From Myxococcota bacterium (GTDB taxonomy: Bacteria > Myxococcota_A > Polyangia > JAAYKL01): a stretch of 64,000 bases of DNA. Positions 43,291-54,697 of the stretch are shown one piece after another (position 1 is the stretch's first letter; every line of letters begins with the position of its first letter). Position numbers and translations under genes: made by a program. The notes under the pieces were generated by a model. That model worked only from the letters and a program-made list of their open reading frames with translations. It did not search any database and was not told where the DNA came from. The stretch is from assembly GCA_030065855.1 (NCBI GenBank), contig JASJCT010000017.1, forward strand, positions 54,470-118,469, read 5' to 3'.

Positions 43291-44331
43291 ATGCGTTCAC
43301 CTTTATCAGATACACTGACGCCAGGATCGCTGATCGATGAAAAATATTGCGTCATCGGATCGATTGGTACTGGCGGCATGGGAACGGTTTACGAAGCTGT
43401 CACCACAGCCGGTGAAAAAGTGGCCATCAAGGTCCTGCACACGCGATATATTTGCATTACAGAGGTTATCAAACGCTTTCACCGGGAGTCGCGACTCGCA
43501 GCAGCCATTGGCCATGTGCACATCTGCGAAGTCATCGATGCGGGAACAGACGCCAATGGCATCCCATACCTGGTCATGCCGCTGCTCGACGGGTGTCCGC
43601 TCTCGGCCCTGACAAAATCCGAGACACCCCTTACCTGGGAACGCCTCCAAACCATTGTCTGCCAAACCCTGTCAGCACTGAGTGCTGCCCACCAGGCCGG
43701 GGTTGTTCACAGGGATCTGAAACCGGACAACATTTTTATCACATCTCGCAACGGAGAAGACTTCGTCAAGCTGCTCGACTTTGGCGTATCCAAAGTCGCG
43801 TCGCCACAGCCCGGGTCGGTTTACACAAAGGAGGGCGCCATTATCGGGACGCCCCATTACATGGCACCGGAACAGGCGAAGAGCGCAAAAAACATCGATC
43901 ATCGCGCTGATATTTACGCTGTGGGGGTGATTCTCTACGAACTGATGACCGGCAAGCGGCCCTTTGTCGGAGGCAACGCCAATGAAACGATTTTTAAAAT
44001 CATTGCCGAGCCGTTTTTATCGCCCAGGCGGCTCAATCCGACGATCTCCAAAACAGTGGAGCAGGTGATTCTAAAGGCCATGGCCAGGGATCCGGCGTTC
44101 AGATTTTCTAGCGCCCTTGAGATGCGGCAGGCCATAAAAAGCGTCGACCATACCCCATCCATGCCCCCATCGAGGGAGACCTCTGTCCCCACCGAAATCT
44201 CCCACAGCGGGGTGCCTTTTGATGCTTTAAATACCACCTCGAAATCCATAAATACCCGGATTGCTTTTATTGTCTTCGCCGCCTTGACCGCGGTCGCCAT
44301 TGCCGGCACGCTCTTTTTTTTAATTTCTTAG
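43291..44331 (+). CDS. Membrane-anchored Ser/Thr protein kinase
   Basis: From ATG 43291 the product is 346 residues. The Hanks-type kinase motifs are complete: GTGGMGTVYEA, VAIKVL (catalytic Lys), HRDLKPDN, DFGVSK, and GTPHYMAPEQ. A linker and one C-terminal transmembrane helix follow; there is no extracellular sensor beyond a few residues. It phosphorylates Ser/Thr in cytosolic targets. It sits divergent from the FHA-AAA+ regulator, a typical kinase-reader pairing, while the PP2C phosphatase is 12 kb away. Confidence 0.88.
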   Translation: MRSPLSDTLTPGSLIDEKYCVIGSIGTGGMGTVYEAVTTAGEKVAIKVLHTRYICITEVIKRFHRESRLAAAIGHVHICEVIDAGTDANGIPYLVMPLLDGCPLSALTKSETPLTWERLQTIVCQTLSALSAAHQAGVVHRDLKPDNIFITSRNGEDFVKLLDFGVSKVASPQPGSVYTKEGAIIGTPHYMAPEQAKSAKNIDHRADIYAVGVILYELMTGKRPFVGGNANETIFKIIAEPFLSPRRLNPTISKTVEQVILKAMARDPAFRFSSALEMRQAIKSVDHTPSMPPSRETSVPTEISHSGVPFDALNTTSKSINTRIAFIVFAALTAVAIAGTLFFLIS

Positions 44332-44388
44332 CGATTTATTTTCCTAAAGTATTTGCATACTTGCCACTAATATGCTACATTTGTATAC

Positions 44389-45585
44389 ATGAATAGAAAG
44401 AGCCATCTTACCCCTGTTACCCTTTGTAAGGTGGCTCTGATCACTGCATGTGTATTTTTTGCCACATATACGGTTCGCGGAGATACCGTGATCAAGGCGA
44501 TTCCACCTGTGGATATCGTCTATCCGACCACTGAAAATAAACAAACCGAACAACCGGATTTGCCAGGCAGTGAGCTCGGAGACCAGGGACGGGATGTCCG
44601 CGGCATTTACGTTCCAACGAGCCGGTTCAGGCTTAAAGAGCCCCGTCCTATTGTGGATTGGATTGTCAAACGTGTTGGTGCGACCGCAGTTATCATCGAT
44701 GTCAAGGACGATTTTGGCCGCATCACGTTCACCACCGATGTTCCCGAAGCACGGCCCATCTCGAACGTTGTCACGCGCCGCATCCCCAAAGTCGTAGAGC
44801 AGCTCAAGGAAATCGGCATTTACGTGATCGGACGCCTGGTCTGCTTTAAGGATAATTTATATCCCCGCGCACACCCGGAAGACGCGATACGGGATCGCCG
44901 CACAGGCAAGCTCTGGCGCGATCGATCAGAAATGTCCTGGATCGATCCCTATTCGCCTGCTGCCAGGGAATATATCGCCACGGTGGCCAAGGCCGCCCAA
45001 GCAATCGGGTTTGATGAAATCCAGTTGGACTATGTTCGGTTCCCGGTCGAGCCAGAGGCGCGGTACGGGCTTTTTCCAAATCGAGAGGGGAAAGGTGAGC
45101 GATACGAAGCCATTGCCGCACTCCTGGCACACGTCGACAGAGAAATCACTATCCCCCTCTCCATTGATGTCTTTGGACTAACCGCATACACTTCAGGAGA
45201 TCCAGATGGATTGGGCCAATCTCTGGAGCACTTGGCACCCCATATCGATGCCATATCCCCAATGCTGTACCTGGCGAACTTCCCCAGTCGATTCTGGGAA
45301 AATCCAAAACCAGAGAGCACCTACGCGCTTGTCCACAACGCGGTTCGGAATATTCGACGCCGTCTGGGCGACCACATCGCCGTGCGTCCCCTGTTGCAGG
45401 GATTCCGGTACCGGGCCCTGAACTATGGCGCTGCGTTCCTCAGAAACCAAATCGAAGCGGCCAAGAACGCCGGCTCGTCCGGATATCTGTTTTGGAATCA
45501 GACAGGGGGCTACAGCGTGCTCGCCGCGGTTTGGCGGCCCTACCGCGCACCCCACATCCTCACCCCAAGGCCGGACGCAAACTGA
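44389..45585 (+). CDS. DUF4015-family exported protein (putative glycosidase fold)
   Basis: The 398-residue product has an N-terminal signal or anchor helix and a DUF4015 (PF13200) domain: DVRGIYVP, AVIIDVKDDFGRI, IGRLVCFKD, GFDEIQLDYVRFP, FGLTAYT, and QGFRYRALNYG. The family folds like a TIM-barrel glycoside hydrolase, but activity is not proven. It is likely periplasmic. No clear ribosome site precedes the ATG. Confidence 0.82.
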   Translation: MNRKSHLTPVTLCKVALITACVFFATYTVRGDTVIKAIPPVDIVYPTTENKQTEQPDLPGSELGDQGRDVRGIYVPTSRFRLKEPRPIVDWIVKRVGATAVIIDVKDDFGRITFTTDVPEARPISNVVTRRIPKVVEQLKEIGIYVIGRLVCFKDNLYPRAHPEDAIRDRRTGKLWRDRSEMSWIDPYSPAAREYIATVAKAAQAIGFDEIQLDYVRFPVEPEARYGLFPNREGKGERYEAIAALLAHVDREITIPLSIDVFGLTAYTSGDPDGLGQSLEHLAPHIDAISPMLYLANFPSRFWENPKPESTYALVHNAVRNIRRRLGDHIAVRPLLQGFRYRALNYGAAFLRNQIEAAKNAGSSGYLFWNQTGGYSVLAAVWRPYRAPHILTPRPDAN

Positions 45586-45646
45586 TCCCCTTAAGTTCGG
45601 ATGGCAAAGACGTATCTCATGGGGTATAAATAGGATACTTAGTTGT

Positions 45647-45663
45647 GTGGCCACAGCGGCCAC
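45647..45663. promoter_or_regulatory. Perfect palindrome in lipoprotein leader region
   Basis: GTGGCC and GGCCAC flank a 5-base loop about 30 bases before the ATG at 45694. TATAAA/GATACT-like hexamers lie just upstream (45625-45639), so it could be an operator or leader hairpin. Confidence 0.3.
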
Positions 45664-45693
45664 GATTGGGTTTGGCGATGATGGAGCAGTATT

Positions 45694-46176
45694 ATGAGAA
45701 CTGAGAAAAAAGCTTATCAATGGTCCCTTTTATTCATATGCATGTTATTCATTCACGCTGGGTTTTGCCTGACAGGATGTAACGAGGAAGCAGAGGACGC
45801 GTTGTACTGCGATGCCTGGTTCGGCACGTATGAAAAGCAATATGACGCCACTGGCGATCTCGTTAGATGTGTCGGCGAGCTGACCCCTGGCTGCCGGTTC
45901 CCCGATGGTGAACAGGTGAATGATGCGACGACAGGCGGTCAGGTCTCTTGGGATTTCAGAACAAGGGGTGACGTACGCCTCACTGCTGTTAAATGGAGCC
46001 CCCTCTACGGTACCCAAAGCCTCGCTGTCTTCGAAAGCACGCCCCACAACGGACACTGCGGCTCCGGCCGGATTTCCGTCACCGTGGACGACGGGACCGG
46101 TTTAAAAGGCCGGGATATACTGAAGATCTCTGACGACGACTGGGCAGCTGCACGCGACGTGGTCTTCTCAAAGTGA
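45694..46176 (+). CDS. Small lipoprotein of unknown function
   Basis: The 160-residue product has a lipobox ending LTGC (Cys29) and GGAG near the ATG. The mature part has two Cys pairs and a beta-rich composition, with no recognised domain. It precedes xerC on the same strand with an 80-base gap. Confidence 0.7.
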   Translation: MRTEKKAYQWSLLFICMLFIHAGFCLTGCNEEAEDALYCDAWFGTYEKQYDATGDLVRCVGELTPGCRFPDGEQVNDATTGGQVSWDFRTRGDVRLTAVKWSPLYGTQSLAVFESTPHNGHCGSGRISVTVDDGTGLKGRDILKISDDDWAAARDVVFSK

Positions 46177-46256
46177 CGTCCCGTTGACCCCAACATCCTG
46201 GCTGACCAGCGGTCACTATTTCGCATAAAAACCCGTATTGAGGTATCATTCCATTC

Positions 46257-47198
46257 ATGACGATGACACTCGATAGTGCGCGATCCATTTACCAGGCGTA
46301 TCTGCTTCACGAGTTGCGCGCATCTGACCATACGATCGCCGCCTATAGCCGAGATATAGTTGAGTTTATTGCGTTTGTTTTGGAAAAAGGCCTACCCAAC
46401 ACCCCCGTTCAGATCGATGCTCGAATCATTCGGTCCTATCTGGCCAGCTTGTACGGCAAAAACATTCCGGCCAGTATCGGCCGCAAACGCTCGGCACTTC
46501 GCAGCTTTTTTAAATTCCTAAAAAAAAGGGGCTTTGTCGAGGCAAATCCGGCGCTGGAAGTGCGAGGCCCTAAAATGAGGCGCAAATTGCCGCATTTTTT
46601 ATCGGTGGATGAAGCCGTGGGATACGTTCAATACGATGCGGGCAACCGCCCGATAGACAAGCGCAATACTGCTATTGTCGAGGTGCTGTACGGCAGCGGC
46701 CTCCGGGTGAGCGAGCTCGCCGCACTGGATCTGCACGCCATCGACCTGGAAGCAGGGACCGCTAGGGTGATTGGCAAGGGAAACAAGGAGCGGATCGTGC
46801 CCTTGGGACGATGGGCGGTTCGGGCGCTTCGCACTTACCTCGATAGTCGCCGCGAACTGGTTCTCGACAGGTACCAACCCGATGCACACGCCCTGTTCGT
46901 TAGCAGGTTCGGGCGCAGATTATCAACCCGATCCATTCAACAAATGGTCTCCAACCGGGGCCTTAGCATGGGTACACGGGCGTCGATCCACCCCCATCTG
47001 TTGCGGCATTCTTGCGCGACCCATCTTTTGGGAAGCGGTGCAGATATCAGATCGATTCAGGAACTGCTTGGCCATGCGAGCTTATCAACGACCCAAATAT
47101 ACACCCATGTCAGCGTGGAGCGACTGACGCAAGTATACGATAACGCACACCCTCTGGCGCGCAAAAAGCCCCTGATGCGAAAGGAAAACACAGCATGA
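46257..47198 (+). CDS. xerC: Tyrosine recombinase XerC
   Basis: The 313-residue integrase has the N-terminal SAM-like domain and a complete catalytic set: Arg in [10 protein letters not shown], Lys in [34 protein letters not shown] with the Tyr nucleophile. It resolves chromosome dimers at dif. Its context with hslV/hslU is the conserved bacterial arrangement, and its stop overlaps the hslV ATG as ATGA. Confidence 0.92.
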   Translation: MTMTLDSARSIYQAYLLHELRASDHTIAAYSRDIVEFIAFVLEKGLPNTPVQIDARIIRSYLASLYGKNIPASIGRKRSALRSFFKFLKKRGFVEANPALEVRGPKMRRKLPHFLSVDEAVGYVQYDAGNRPIDKRNTAIVEVLYGSGLRVSELAALDLHAIDLEAGTARVIGKGNKERIVPLGRWAVRALRTYLDSRRELVLDRYQPDAHALFVSRFGRRLSTRSIQQMVSNRGLSMGTRASIHPHLLRHSCATHLLGSGADIRSIQELLGHASLSTTQIYTHVSVERLTQVYDNAHPLARKKPLMRKENTA

Positions 47199-47740
47199 GC
47201 GACGAACACCCCAAATTCCATTCGACCACGATTATCTCTGTTCGCCGAAACGATAGGGTAGCAATGGCAGGCGACGGTCAGGTAACCATGGGGGAAACCG
47301 TGGTCAAGACAGGGGCGCGGAAAGTACGCGGACTGGCAGAAGGCCGGGTGATCGCTGGATTTGCCGGCGCAAGCGCGGACGCGTTTACCCTGTTTGCCCG
47401 ACTCGAAAGCAAGCTCGAAGCGTTCAACAACAACCTCACCCGCGCCGCTGTGGAGCTCGCCAAGGACTGGCGCACGGATCGCATGCTCAGACGCCTAGAA
47501 GCCTTGTTAATCGCGGTGGACAAGACCTCTTCTTTGCTTATTTCAGGCACCGGCGACGTCATAGAGCCGGACAAAGGCATATTGGCCATTGGATCCGGGG
47601 GATCCTACGCCCGGGCAGCTGCTGTTGCCCTGATGACCCACACGGACATGACCGCAAGTGAAATTGCCCGGGAAGCATTGACAATCGCCCAGACGATCTG
47701 CATCTACACCGGAGGTGACATTGCCGTGGAGGAACTTTGA
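47195..47740 (+). CDS. hslV: ATP-dependent protease peptidase subunit HslV
   Basis: The 181-residue protein has the N-terminal nucleophile motif TTIISVRR; the Thr after HS is the proteolytic residue exposed by processing. [20 protein letters not shown] and [11 protein letters not shown] follow as in the family. With HslU it forms a cytosolic proteasome-like protease. It overlaps xerC and is followed closely by hslU. Confidence 0.93.
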   Translation: MSDEHPKFHSTTIISVRRNDRVAMAGDGQVTMGETVVKTGARKVRGLAEGRVIAGFAGASADAFTLFARLESKLEAFNNNLTRAAVELAKDWRTDRMLRRLEALLIAVDKTSSLLISGTGDVIEPDKGILAIGSGGSYARAAAVALMTHTDMTASEIAREALTIAQTICIYTGGDIAVEEL

Positions 47741-47742
47741 GA

Positions 47743-49113
47743 ATGCGCAACGCACTGCCGACTGGAATGACCTTTACACCTCGAGAGATCGTATCAGAAT
47801 TGGACCGCTACATCATCGGTCAGAACAAGGCCAAGCGCGCGGTCGCCATTGCCCTTCGCAATCGATGGCGGCGGCAGCAGGTACCTGAAGATCTCCGGGA
47901 CGAAATTGCCCCGAAAAACATCATTATGATCGGCCCCACCGGTGTGGGTAAGACGGAAATCGCCCGCAGACTGGCGCGTTTGGCCCAGGCCCCGTTCGTA
48001 AAGGTGGAGGCTTCAAAATTCACAGAAGTGGGATATGTGGGAAGAGATGTGGATTCCATCGTCCGAGATCTGACAGAGATTGCCGTGGCGCTCGTACGCA
48101 AGGAGGAACAGGATCGGGTGGAAACCAAAGCGCGGGATCTGGCCGAGGACCGGGTCGTGAAGATGCTCTCCCAGAACGAAGCCCAAACCGTGGCAGCCCC
48201 ACCCCCCTACGAGCTAAAGGATCCCACACCTGCCGACGACAAGGAAGAAATTCGAAAGCGCCTTAGGGCCGGTGAGTTTGATGAGCGATACATCGAGCTC
48301 GAAGTGTCGGACACGAGCTTTCCCATGGTGGAGGTTTTTACGGCCGCGGGAATGGAAGATATCAATCTGAAGGACATGTTTCAAAACCTGCCCGGGTTTA
48401 AGGGGCGCAAGAAGCGGCGCAAAGTCAAGGTGCCAGAGGCGCTCGAAATCTATACCAGCACTGAAGCGGAACAACTCATCGACATGGACGGGGTGCAGCA
48501 AGAAGGCCGGCGTCGGGCCGAGCAGGCAGGCATTGTGTTCATCGATGAGATTGACAAAATCGTCGGTCGCAGCCGGGGTGAACGCGGTCCTGATGTCTCG
48601 CGTGAAGGCGTGCAGCGAGATCTATTGCCGCTGGTCGAGGGGACGACGGTCAATACCAAGTACGGTCCGGTTAACACAGACCACATTCTATTCGTCGCTG
48701 CCGGGGCATTTCACGTCTCCAAACCCGCGGATATGGTGCCCGAACTCCAAGGCCGGTTTCCCATCCGCGTCGAACTCGATTCTTTGGGAGAGGAAGAATT
48801 TGTCCGCATCCTGACAGAGCCGAGAAACGCACTGATAAAGCAATATATCGCCCTGATGAAGACCGAAGGCATTGAGCTCATCTTTGAAACGAATGCTATC
48901 CAGGCGATCGCAGCCATTGCTGCCCAAGTCAATCAGGCAATGGAAAATATCGGCGCCCGACGCCTGCACACAATCATGGAACATTTGATAGAGGATATTT
49001 CGTTCACCGCACCGGAGCGAGCCAATGAAACCATTCGCATCGATGCCGATGGTGTCCGAACACCGCTTAAGGATGTTCTAGAAGATCAAGACCTTTCCCG
49101 TTTTATATTGTAG
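47743..49113 (+). CDS. hslU: HslU ATPase subunit
   Basis: The 456-residue AAA+ unfoldase has [12 protein letters not shown] (Walker A), FIDEIDKI (Walker B), the I-domain with the [16 protein letters not shown] insertion, and the conserved C-terminal RFIL-type tail that docks into HslV. ATG 47743 has GGAGG upstream; TTG 47737 is an alternative. It completes xerC-hslV-hslU. Confidence 0.93.
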   Translation: MRNALPTGMTFTPREIVSELDRYIIGQNKAKRAVAIALRNRWRRQQVPEDLRDEIAPKNIIMIGPTGVGKTEIARRLARLAQAPFVKVEASKFTEVGYVGRDVDSIVRDLTEIAVALVRKEEQDRVETKARDLAEDRVVKMLSQNEAQTVAAPPPYELKDPTPADDKEEIRKRLRAGEFDERYIELEVSDTSFPMVEVFTAAGMEDINLKDMFQNLPGFKGRKKRRKVKVPEALEIYTSTEAEQLIDMDGVQQEGRRRAEQAGIVFIDEIDKIVGRSRGERGPDVSREGVQRDLLPLVEGTTVNTKYGPVNTDHILFVAAGAFHVSKPADMVPELQGRFPIRVELDSLGEEEFVRILTEPRNALIKQYIALMKTEGIELIFETNAIQAIAAIAAQVNQAMENIGARRLHTIMEHLIEDISFTAPERANETIRIDADGVRTPLKDVLEDQDLSRFIL

Positions 49114-49170
49114 AATCATCATTAAACGGGACGACCTTATTTTTGGTTTATAATAATAGTTGGAACGCGG

Positions 49171-50517
49171 ATGAGATGCCCCGATGCCAATTTGATTCCC
49201 AGTCTAGCTGGCAATAACCAAGTGCACAGCGACTTGGATGCCATCTCGCGGCTCGTTTTTTCTTCAGTGGACGGTCAGATGTCGATTCGCGAGATCAGTT
49301 ATCAATGTGGGTTGGATGAGGCACTGACATGTAGGATCGTGCTGCGCCTGATAGATCGAGGCGTGATCCAACTACCTGGATATAAAAATGTTTCTGACGA
49401 GGCATCCCACCCGACCGATACTGGTACCGGCCATACTCCCACCGAGGGCGCCAGTGCTGTCACCAGTATATTGCCCGAGACCGGCACCCTGTACGATTTG
49501 CTCGGCGTGGATCCGGATGTGTCCAGGCAGGATCTGAGAACCAAATACTTTGAGCTTTCCAAAAAATATCACCCAGACCGGGTGTTCGATAAGACCAATC
49601 CCGACCTCAGACAAAAAATGGAGCGGGTGTTTCGCCGCATGACCGACGCCTACAATACCCTCTCCAATCCCAGGTCGCGCGAGGCCTATGACGCAACCAT
49701 CGCGGATGAAATCGCGCTAAAGGCAATTGAAAAGCAACTCAAGACCGCGATCAGCCAGCCAGCATCGCCAGCATGGCAGGACGCGCAACCTCAAGATACC
49801 GACTCAGGGCGTGCGTCCCAGCCGTCCTCCAGACCGTCTTCAAAGGTACAGACATCCTCATCCCAAAAATCGCCGACACCGCCACCGCCCACTTCTCGGC
49901 CGTCCATACCAGAACACGATGCGCGCCGTCTCCAATGGAAAAGAGAGCGGGCCGGGCGGGCAATGGCAGCGATTTTGAACAGAAACTCCATCTCACCGCC
50001 AGTCATGGCCCAAGCCAAGGCCCGCCTTGCCGATGCTGAATTCGCACTGGAGCAGGAACGATATGCCAATGCCGTTCAATTACTTTCCGAGGTCCTAGCG
50101 ATCGACCCCAAGCATGAGCAGGCCCAACAGTTGATAGAAAAAGCCAGGGCAGGATACGCGGTGACCATCGCCAAAGAGAACGTGACCAAGGGACTGCACT
50201 TGCAGCGACAGGGGAAGCTGGGGGACGCAGCCCGCCATTTTGAGCAGGCCATGCAGGCCGATGCCAAAAACCTGGACGCCCGGCACTTGCTCGCATCCGT
50301 GCTTTTGGAGCAACGGCGAGAGCTGCCCCGGGCCCAGGCCCTGATGAAGGAAGTCATTGGATTAGGGGGTGAACGGGCCAGATATTTTGCTACAATAGGG
50401 GATATTTACCTGCTGGCCAAAGATCTGGACCGGGCGGCCCGGGCATTTGAAAGAGCAGTTTTTCTGGCGCCTGACAATAAAGAATATAAAAAAAGAATAA
50501 GAGCATGTAAAAAGTAG
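49171..50517 (+). CDS. DnaJ-domain protein with winged-helix N-terminus and TPR C-terminus
   Basis: The 448-residue protein has an N-terminal winged-helix-like module (~18-70: LVFSSVDGQMSIREISYQCG, then LIDRGVIQL). A J-domain follows (~110-172) with the HPD motif in KKYHPDRVF. A Ser/Pro linker comes next, then TPR-like helices (~290-440). The HPD motif should stimulate the Hsp70 ATPase. The dnaK-like gene begins 27 bases downstream, so they act together. The same winged-helix module recurs at the end of the third gene of the cluster. Confidence 0.82.
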   Translation: MRCPDANLIPSLAGNNQVHSDLDAISRLVFSSVDGQMSIREISYQCGLDEALTCRIVLRLIDRGVIQLPGYKNVSDEASHPTDTGTGHTPTEGASAVTSILPETGTLYDLLGVDPDVSRQDLRTKYFELSKKYHPDRVFDKTNPDLRQKMERVFRRMTDAYNTLSNPRSREAYDATIADEIALKAIEKQLKTAISQPASPAWQDAQPQDTDSGRASQPSSRPSSKVQTSSSQKSPTPPPPTSRPSIPEHDARRLQWKRERAGRAMAAILNRNSISPPVMAQAKARLADAEFALEQERYANAVQLLSEVLAIDPKHEQAQQLIEKARAGYAVTIAKENVTKGLHLQRQGKLGDAARHFEQAMQADAKNLDARHLLASVLLEQRRELPRAQALMKEVIGLGGERARYFATIGDIYLLAKDLDRAARAFERAVFLAPDNKEYKKRIRACKK

Positions 50518-50544
50518 GGTTGGATTTCAAAGAAGGCTACACTG

Positions 50545-52368
<1,824 letters not shown>

Positions 52369-52400
52369 GCACCAACTAATGGGGTGTATCTCACAGGTAG

Positions 52401-53384
52401 ATGGGCGAAGATAAAAAAAAGAACAAATGGGTCAAATCCCTCAATGAGGCGGGACTCATCGACGAGGTAGACGACGTATGGGTGCTCGAAGACGACCGCG
52501 CTACCATTACCGTTGCACCAAAAGAAGAAGACCCCGAAGCGAACGACGACACTGAGACGGCAGCGAAACAAGACGTGCCGTTTGCCGTGCCTGTACCGAC
52601 GATCGAACCACCACCGCCAGATGGAGAGGGTAATGGACCGTTTCGCTTAACCAGCTCTGAGCCGCCCCATAGTGCACATCAAAACCCGGTTTCTGCTGAT
52701 CTGCCAGAACATTTACCCTTAACAAAAACCATACCAGACACCATCGATAAAGCTTTACAGCGGTCCACTCGGGATTTTGCCAATGAGCCGTCCGAAAAAA
52801 ACATCGAGATTGAAATTCTGGACAATGAGAACCCACCCCGGGGCGATATTGCCCGTCCAGCCTCCTTTGTCAACGTTCGCGGAAAGCGCATATCCGTGTC
52901 TGCGGAAAGTCACACCTCTGAGGCATTAGCGTCTGACGAGCCTATCCTTGACGAGCCGCCGATCTCAGATGCAGCATTTACCAAGTCCTCGTCCGAGGCC
53001 AAGAGTAGGGTTAAGATCCAACACGCCGTCGCTGAGATGAAGGAGTTTCAAGAAGTCGGGAACTATTCAGGGGCGCTGGCATCTGCCTTGGAAATACTCC
53101 AAGACGATCCTGAAAATGCCGAGGCCATAAAATGTCGAGATGCCGTCAAAGAGGTATTGACAGAGATGTATGCCTCTCGAATCGGATCCTTTGATAGGGT
53201 GCCCAGGGTGGCGATCTCTAATCAGGAAATTATCTGGCACAACCTGGACGTGGGGACTGCATTTATCCTGTCCCGAATCGACGGCCTCGTCACCTTCGAA
53301 GACATCCTCGACATATCTGGCATGCCGAAATTCGATACCTGCCGTATTCTCGACCAATTACTCCGAGACGGCATTATTGAGTAG
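52401..53384 (+). CDS. Acidic linker protein with C-terminal winged-helix-like module
   Basis: The 327-residue protein starts with GEDKKKNKWVKSLNEAG, has a disordered acidic and Pro-rich middle, then a helical stretch (~200-245) and a C-terminal module (FILSRIDGLVTFEDILDISG, then LDQLLRDGIIE). That module closely resembles the first module of the DnaJ-TPR gene, two genes upstream. The gene lies 32 bases after dnaK. It may be an adaptor or client of the Hsp70 system. No enzymatic motif is visible. Confidence 0.65.
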   Translation: MGEDKKKNKWVKSLNEAGLIDEVDDVWVLEDDRATITVAPKEEDPEANDDTETAAKQDVPFAVPVPTIEPPPPDGEGNGPFRLTSSEPPHSAHQNPVSADLPEHLPLTKTIPDTIDKALQRSTRDFANEPSEKNIEIEILDNENPPRGDIARPASFVNVRGKRISVSAESHTSEALASDEPILDEPPISDAAFTKSSSEAKSRVKIQHAVAEMKEFQEVGNYSGALASALEILQDDPENAEAIKCRDAVKEVLTEMYASRIGSFDRVPRVAISNQEIIWHNLDVGTAFILSRIDGLVTFEDILDISGMPKFDTCRILDQLLRDGIIE

Positions 53385-53391
53385 CTGCTAA

Positions 53392-53430
53392 AAACCCATC
53401 CCCCCTACCCTACGCGGGTGGTGTAGGTTT
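53392..53430. repeat. AAACCCATC element (copy B)
   Basis: AAACCCATC plus a C-run and an imperfect hairpin (CTACCC, TACGC, GGGT..GTAG) lie between convergent genes, as in copy A at 34067. Confidence 0.4.
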
Positions 53431-53432
53431 GG

Positions 53433-54386
53433 TTAGCAACCAGATGCGGTTGGGGGAAAACCAAAATCGCCAAAGTCATCCATTGGATGGGCAGTGTAGT
53501 ATTGCAGGACCTGGAATTCATCTTCCCCGAGGTAGGGCGAAGCATTGCAGCGACGCAGGACCACGTCTTTCCAAGGCATGTCAGCAGGTCTGACAACAAA
53601 TTGGCCGAACCCATCGACAGTGCCGCTGGGCCCAGTCAATTGAAGTCTGTCATCACCGCCAAATCCAGTTACCCCGGACTGGATGTCACAGGTGAGCAAG
53701 TCTGCCCGACTGTGGCAGATAGTGATGACTGATCGAGCCGGCAACAGGCGTATTGGTGCGTTGGGTTCGAGCTCCGAAAAGTAAAGGGTTACACCACACG
53801 CCGTGTTGTCGTTGGAAATCAGGCATATCGCGTAATCTGTGAGATCGATATCCTCAGCACCGCAATTGTAAAGCTCGATACCCTTGTTCCAACCAGGACC
53901 TTCGATATATTCGGAGATGATCAAACACGTATCTTCGGAAATTTCCGTATCTTCCTCTCCACCATCCACGCTGGCATCAATATCTGTATCCGTGTCCGTG
54001 TCTGTATCCGTGCCCGTGTCTGTGTCTGCATCCGTGTCCGTGTCTGTGTCTGTATCCGTGTCTGTGTCTGCATCCGTGTCTGTGTCTGTATCTGTGTCTG
54101 CATCCGTGTCTGTGTCTGTATCCGTGTCTGTGTCTGTATCTGTGTCTGTATCCGTGTCTGTATCCGTGTCTGCATCGGCATCCATCCCCGATTCAGAGTC
54201 CGTATCCATTTCCCCGGTCTCATCTGTGTCGTCTGTTGTGGTACTCGTCTCTGGATCATCAATCAAACTGTCCACATCGAGATCACACTGGGTCTGCACC
54301 AATCCCAGCAGCAGTAGCACCGCCATCAGGACGCACCGAAATCCACCGGTCGTTTGGGTTGCTTGTTTTCTCGTCACATACACCAT
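53433..54386 (-). CDS. SD/TD-linker lipoprotein-like protein with lamin-tail domain
   Basis: The 317-residue product has a hydrophobic signal ending VQTQC (Cys34); the lipobox is atypical. AAGGAG lies eight bases before the ATG. A long (TD)n linker with scattered Ala follows (~64-140). The last ~165 residues form a lamin-tail domain (LIISEYIEGPGWNKGIELYN, then GDDRLQLTG, and a PxxMPWKD stretch). LTD domains occur in many surface and secreted bacterial proteins and mediate binding. It joins the linker lipoproteins of the window. Confidence 0.78.
   Translation of the reverse strand: MVYVTRKQATQTTGGFRCVLMAVLLLLGLVQTQCDLDVDSLIDDPETSTTTDDTDETGEMDTDSESGMDADADTDTDTDTDTDTDTDTDTDTDTDADTDTDTDTDADTDTDTDTDTDTDADTDTGTDTDTDTDTDIDASVDGGEEDTEISEDTCLIISEYIEGPGWNKGIELYNCGAEDIDLTDYAICLISNDNTACGVTLYFSELEPNAPIRLLPARSVITICHSRADLLTCDIQSGVTGFGGDDRLQLTGPSGTVDGFGQFVVRPADMPWKDVVLRRCNASPYLGEDEFQVLQYYTAHPMDDFGDFGFPPTASGC
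53979..54187 (-). repeat. (TD)n simple repeat linker
   Basis: A very regular GAYACN hexamer repeat with occasional GCN codons encodes the linker of the lamin-tail lipoprotein. Confidence 0.85.
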
Positions 54387-54409
54387 TATGTTACTCCTTT
54401 CGCACGGGT

Positions 54410-54427
54410 CGCCGACACACGTCGGCG
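54410..54427. promoter_or_regulatory. Perfect palindrome upstream of lipoprotein
   Basis: CGCCGAC and GTCGGCG around ACAC form a 7-base perfect stem about 25 bases upstream of the minus-strand ATG. The rest of the 54428-54697 region is AT-rich with no gene seen. Confidence 0.35.
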
Positions 54428-54697
54428 CGTTTGGGGGTTTGTGCCCCTCCTATCGACCGGTCCGGCAAAGGCGTTTCCACCTTAACCGGCCAAAAATGGT
54501 TCCCTTTTGATAACGGTTCGAAAATATTAGAATATTTGGTTCATTTTTTTTACATATAGCTTCTCGAGTTCCCAGAATTCGGACAGCGCGGTTCAATTTA
54601 TGGGATATCCCAGGATCTGCCCCCCCACCGAGGCTTGACCCCGACGTCAACTTCAGAGACCCTCAAAGTACGTTTGAAAGAAGTTAGTGTGAAACAA

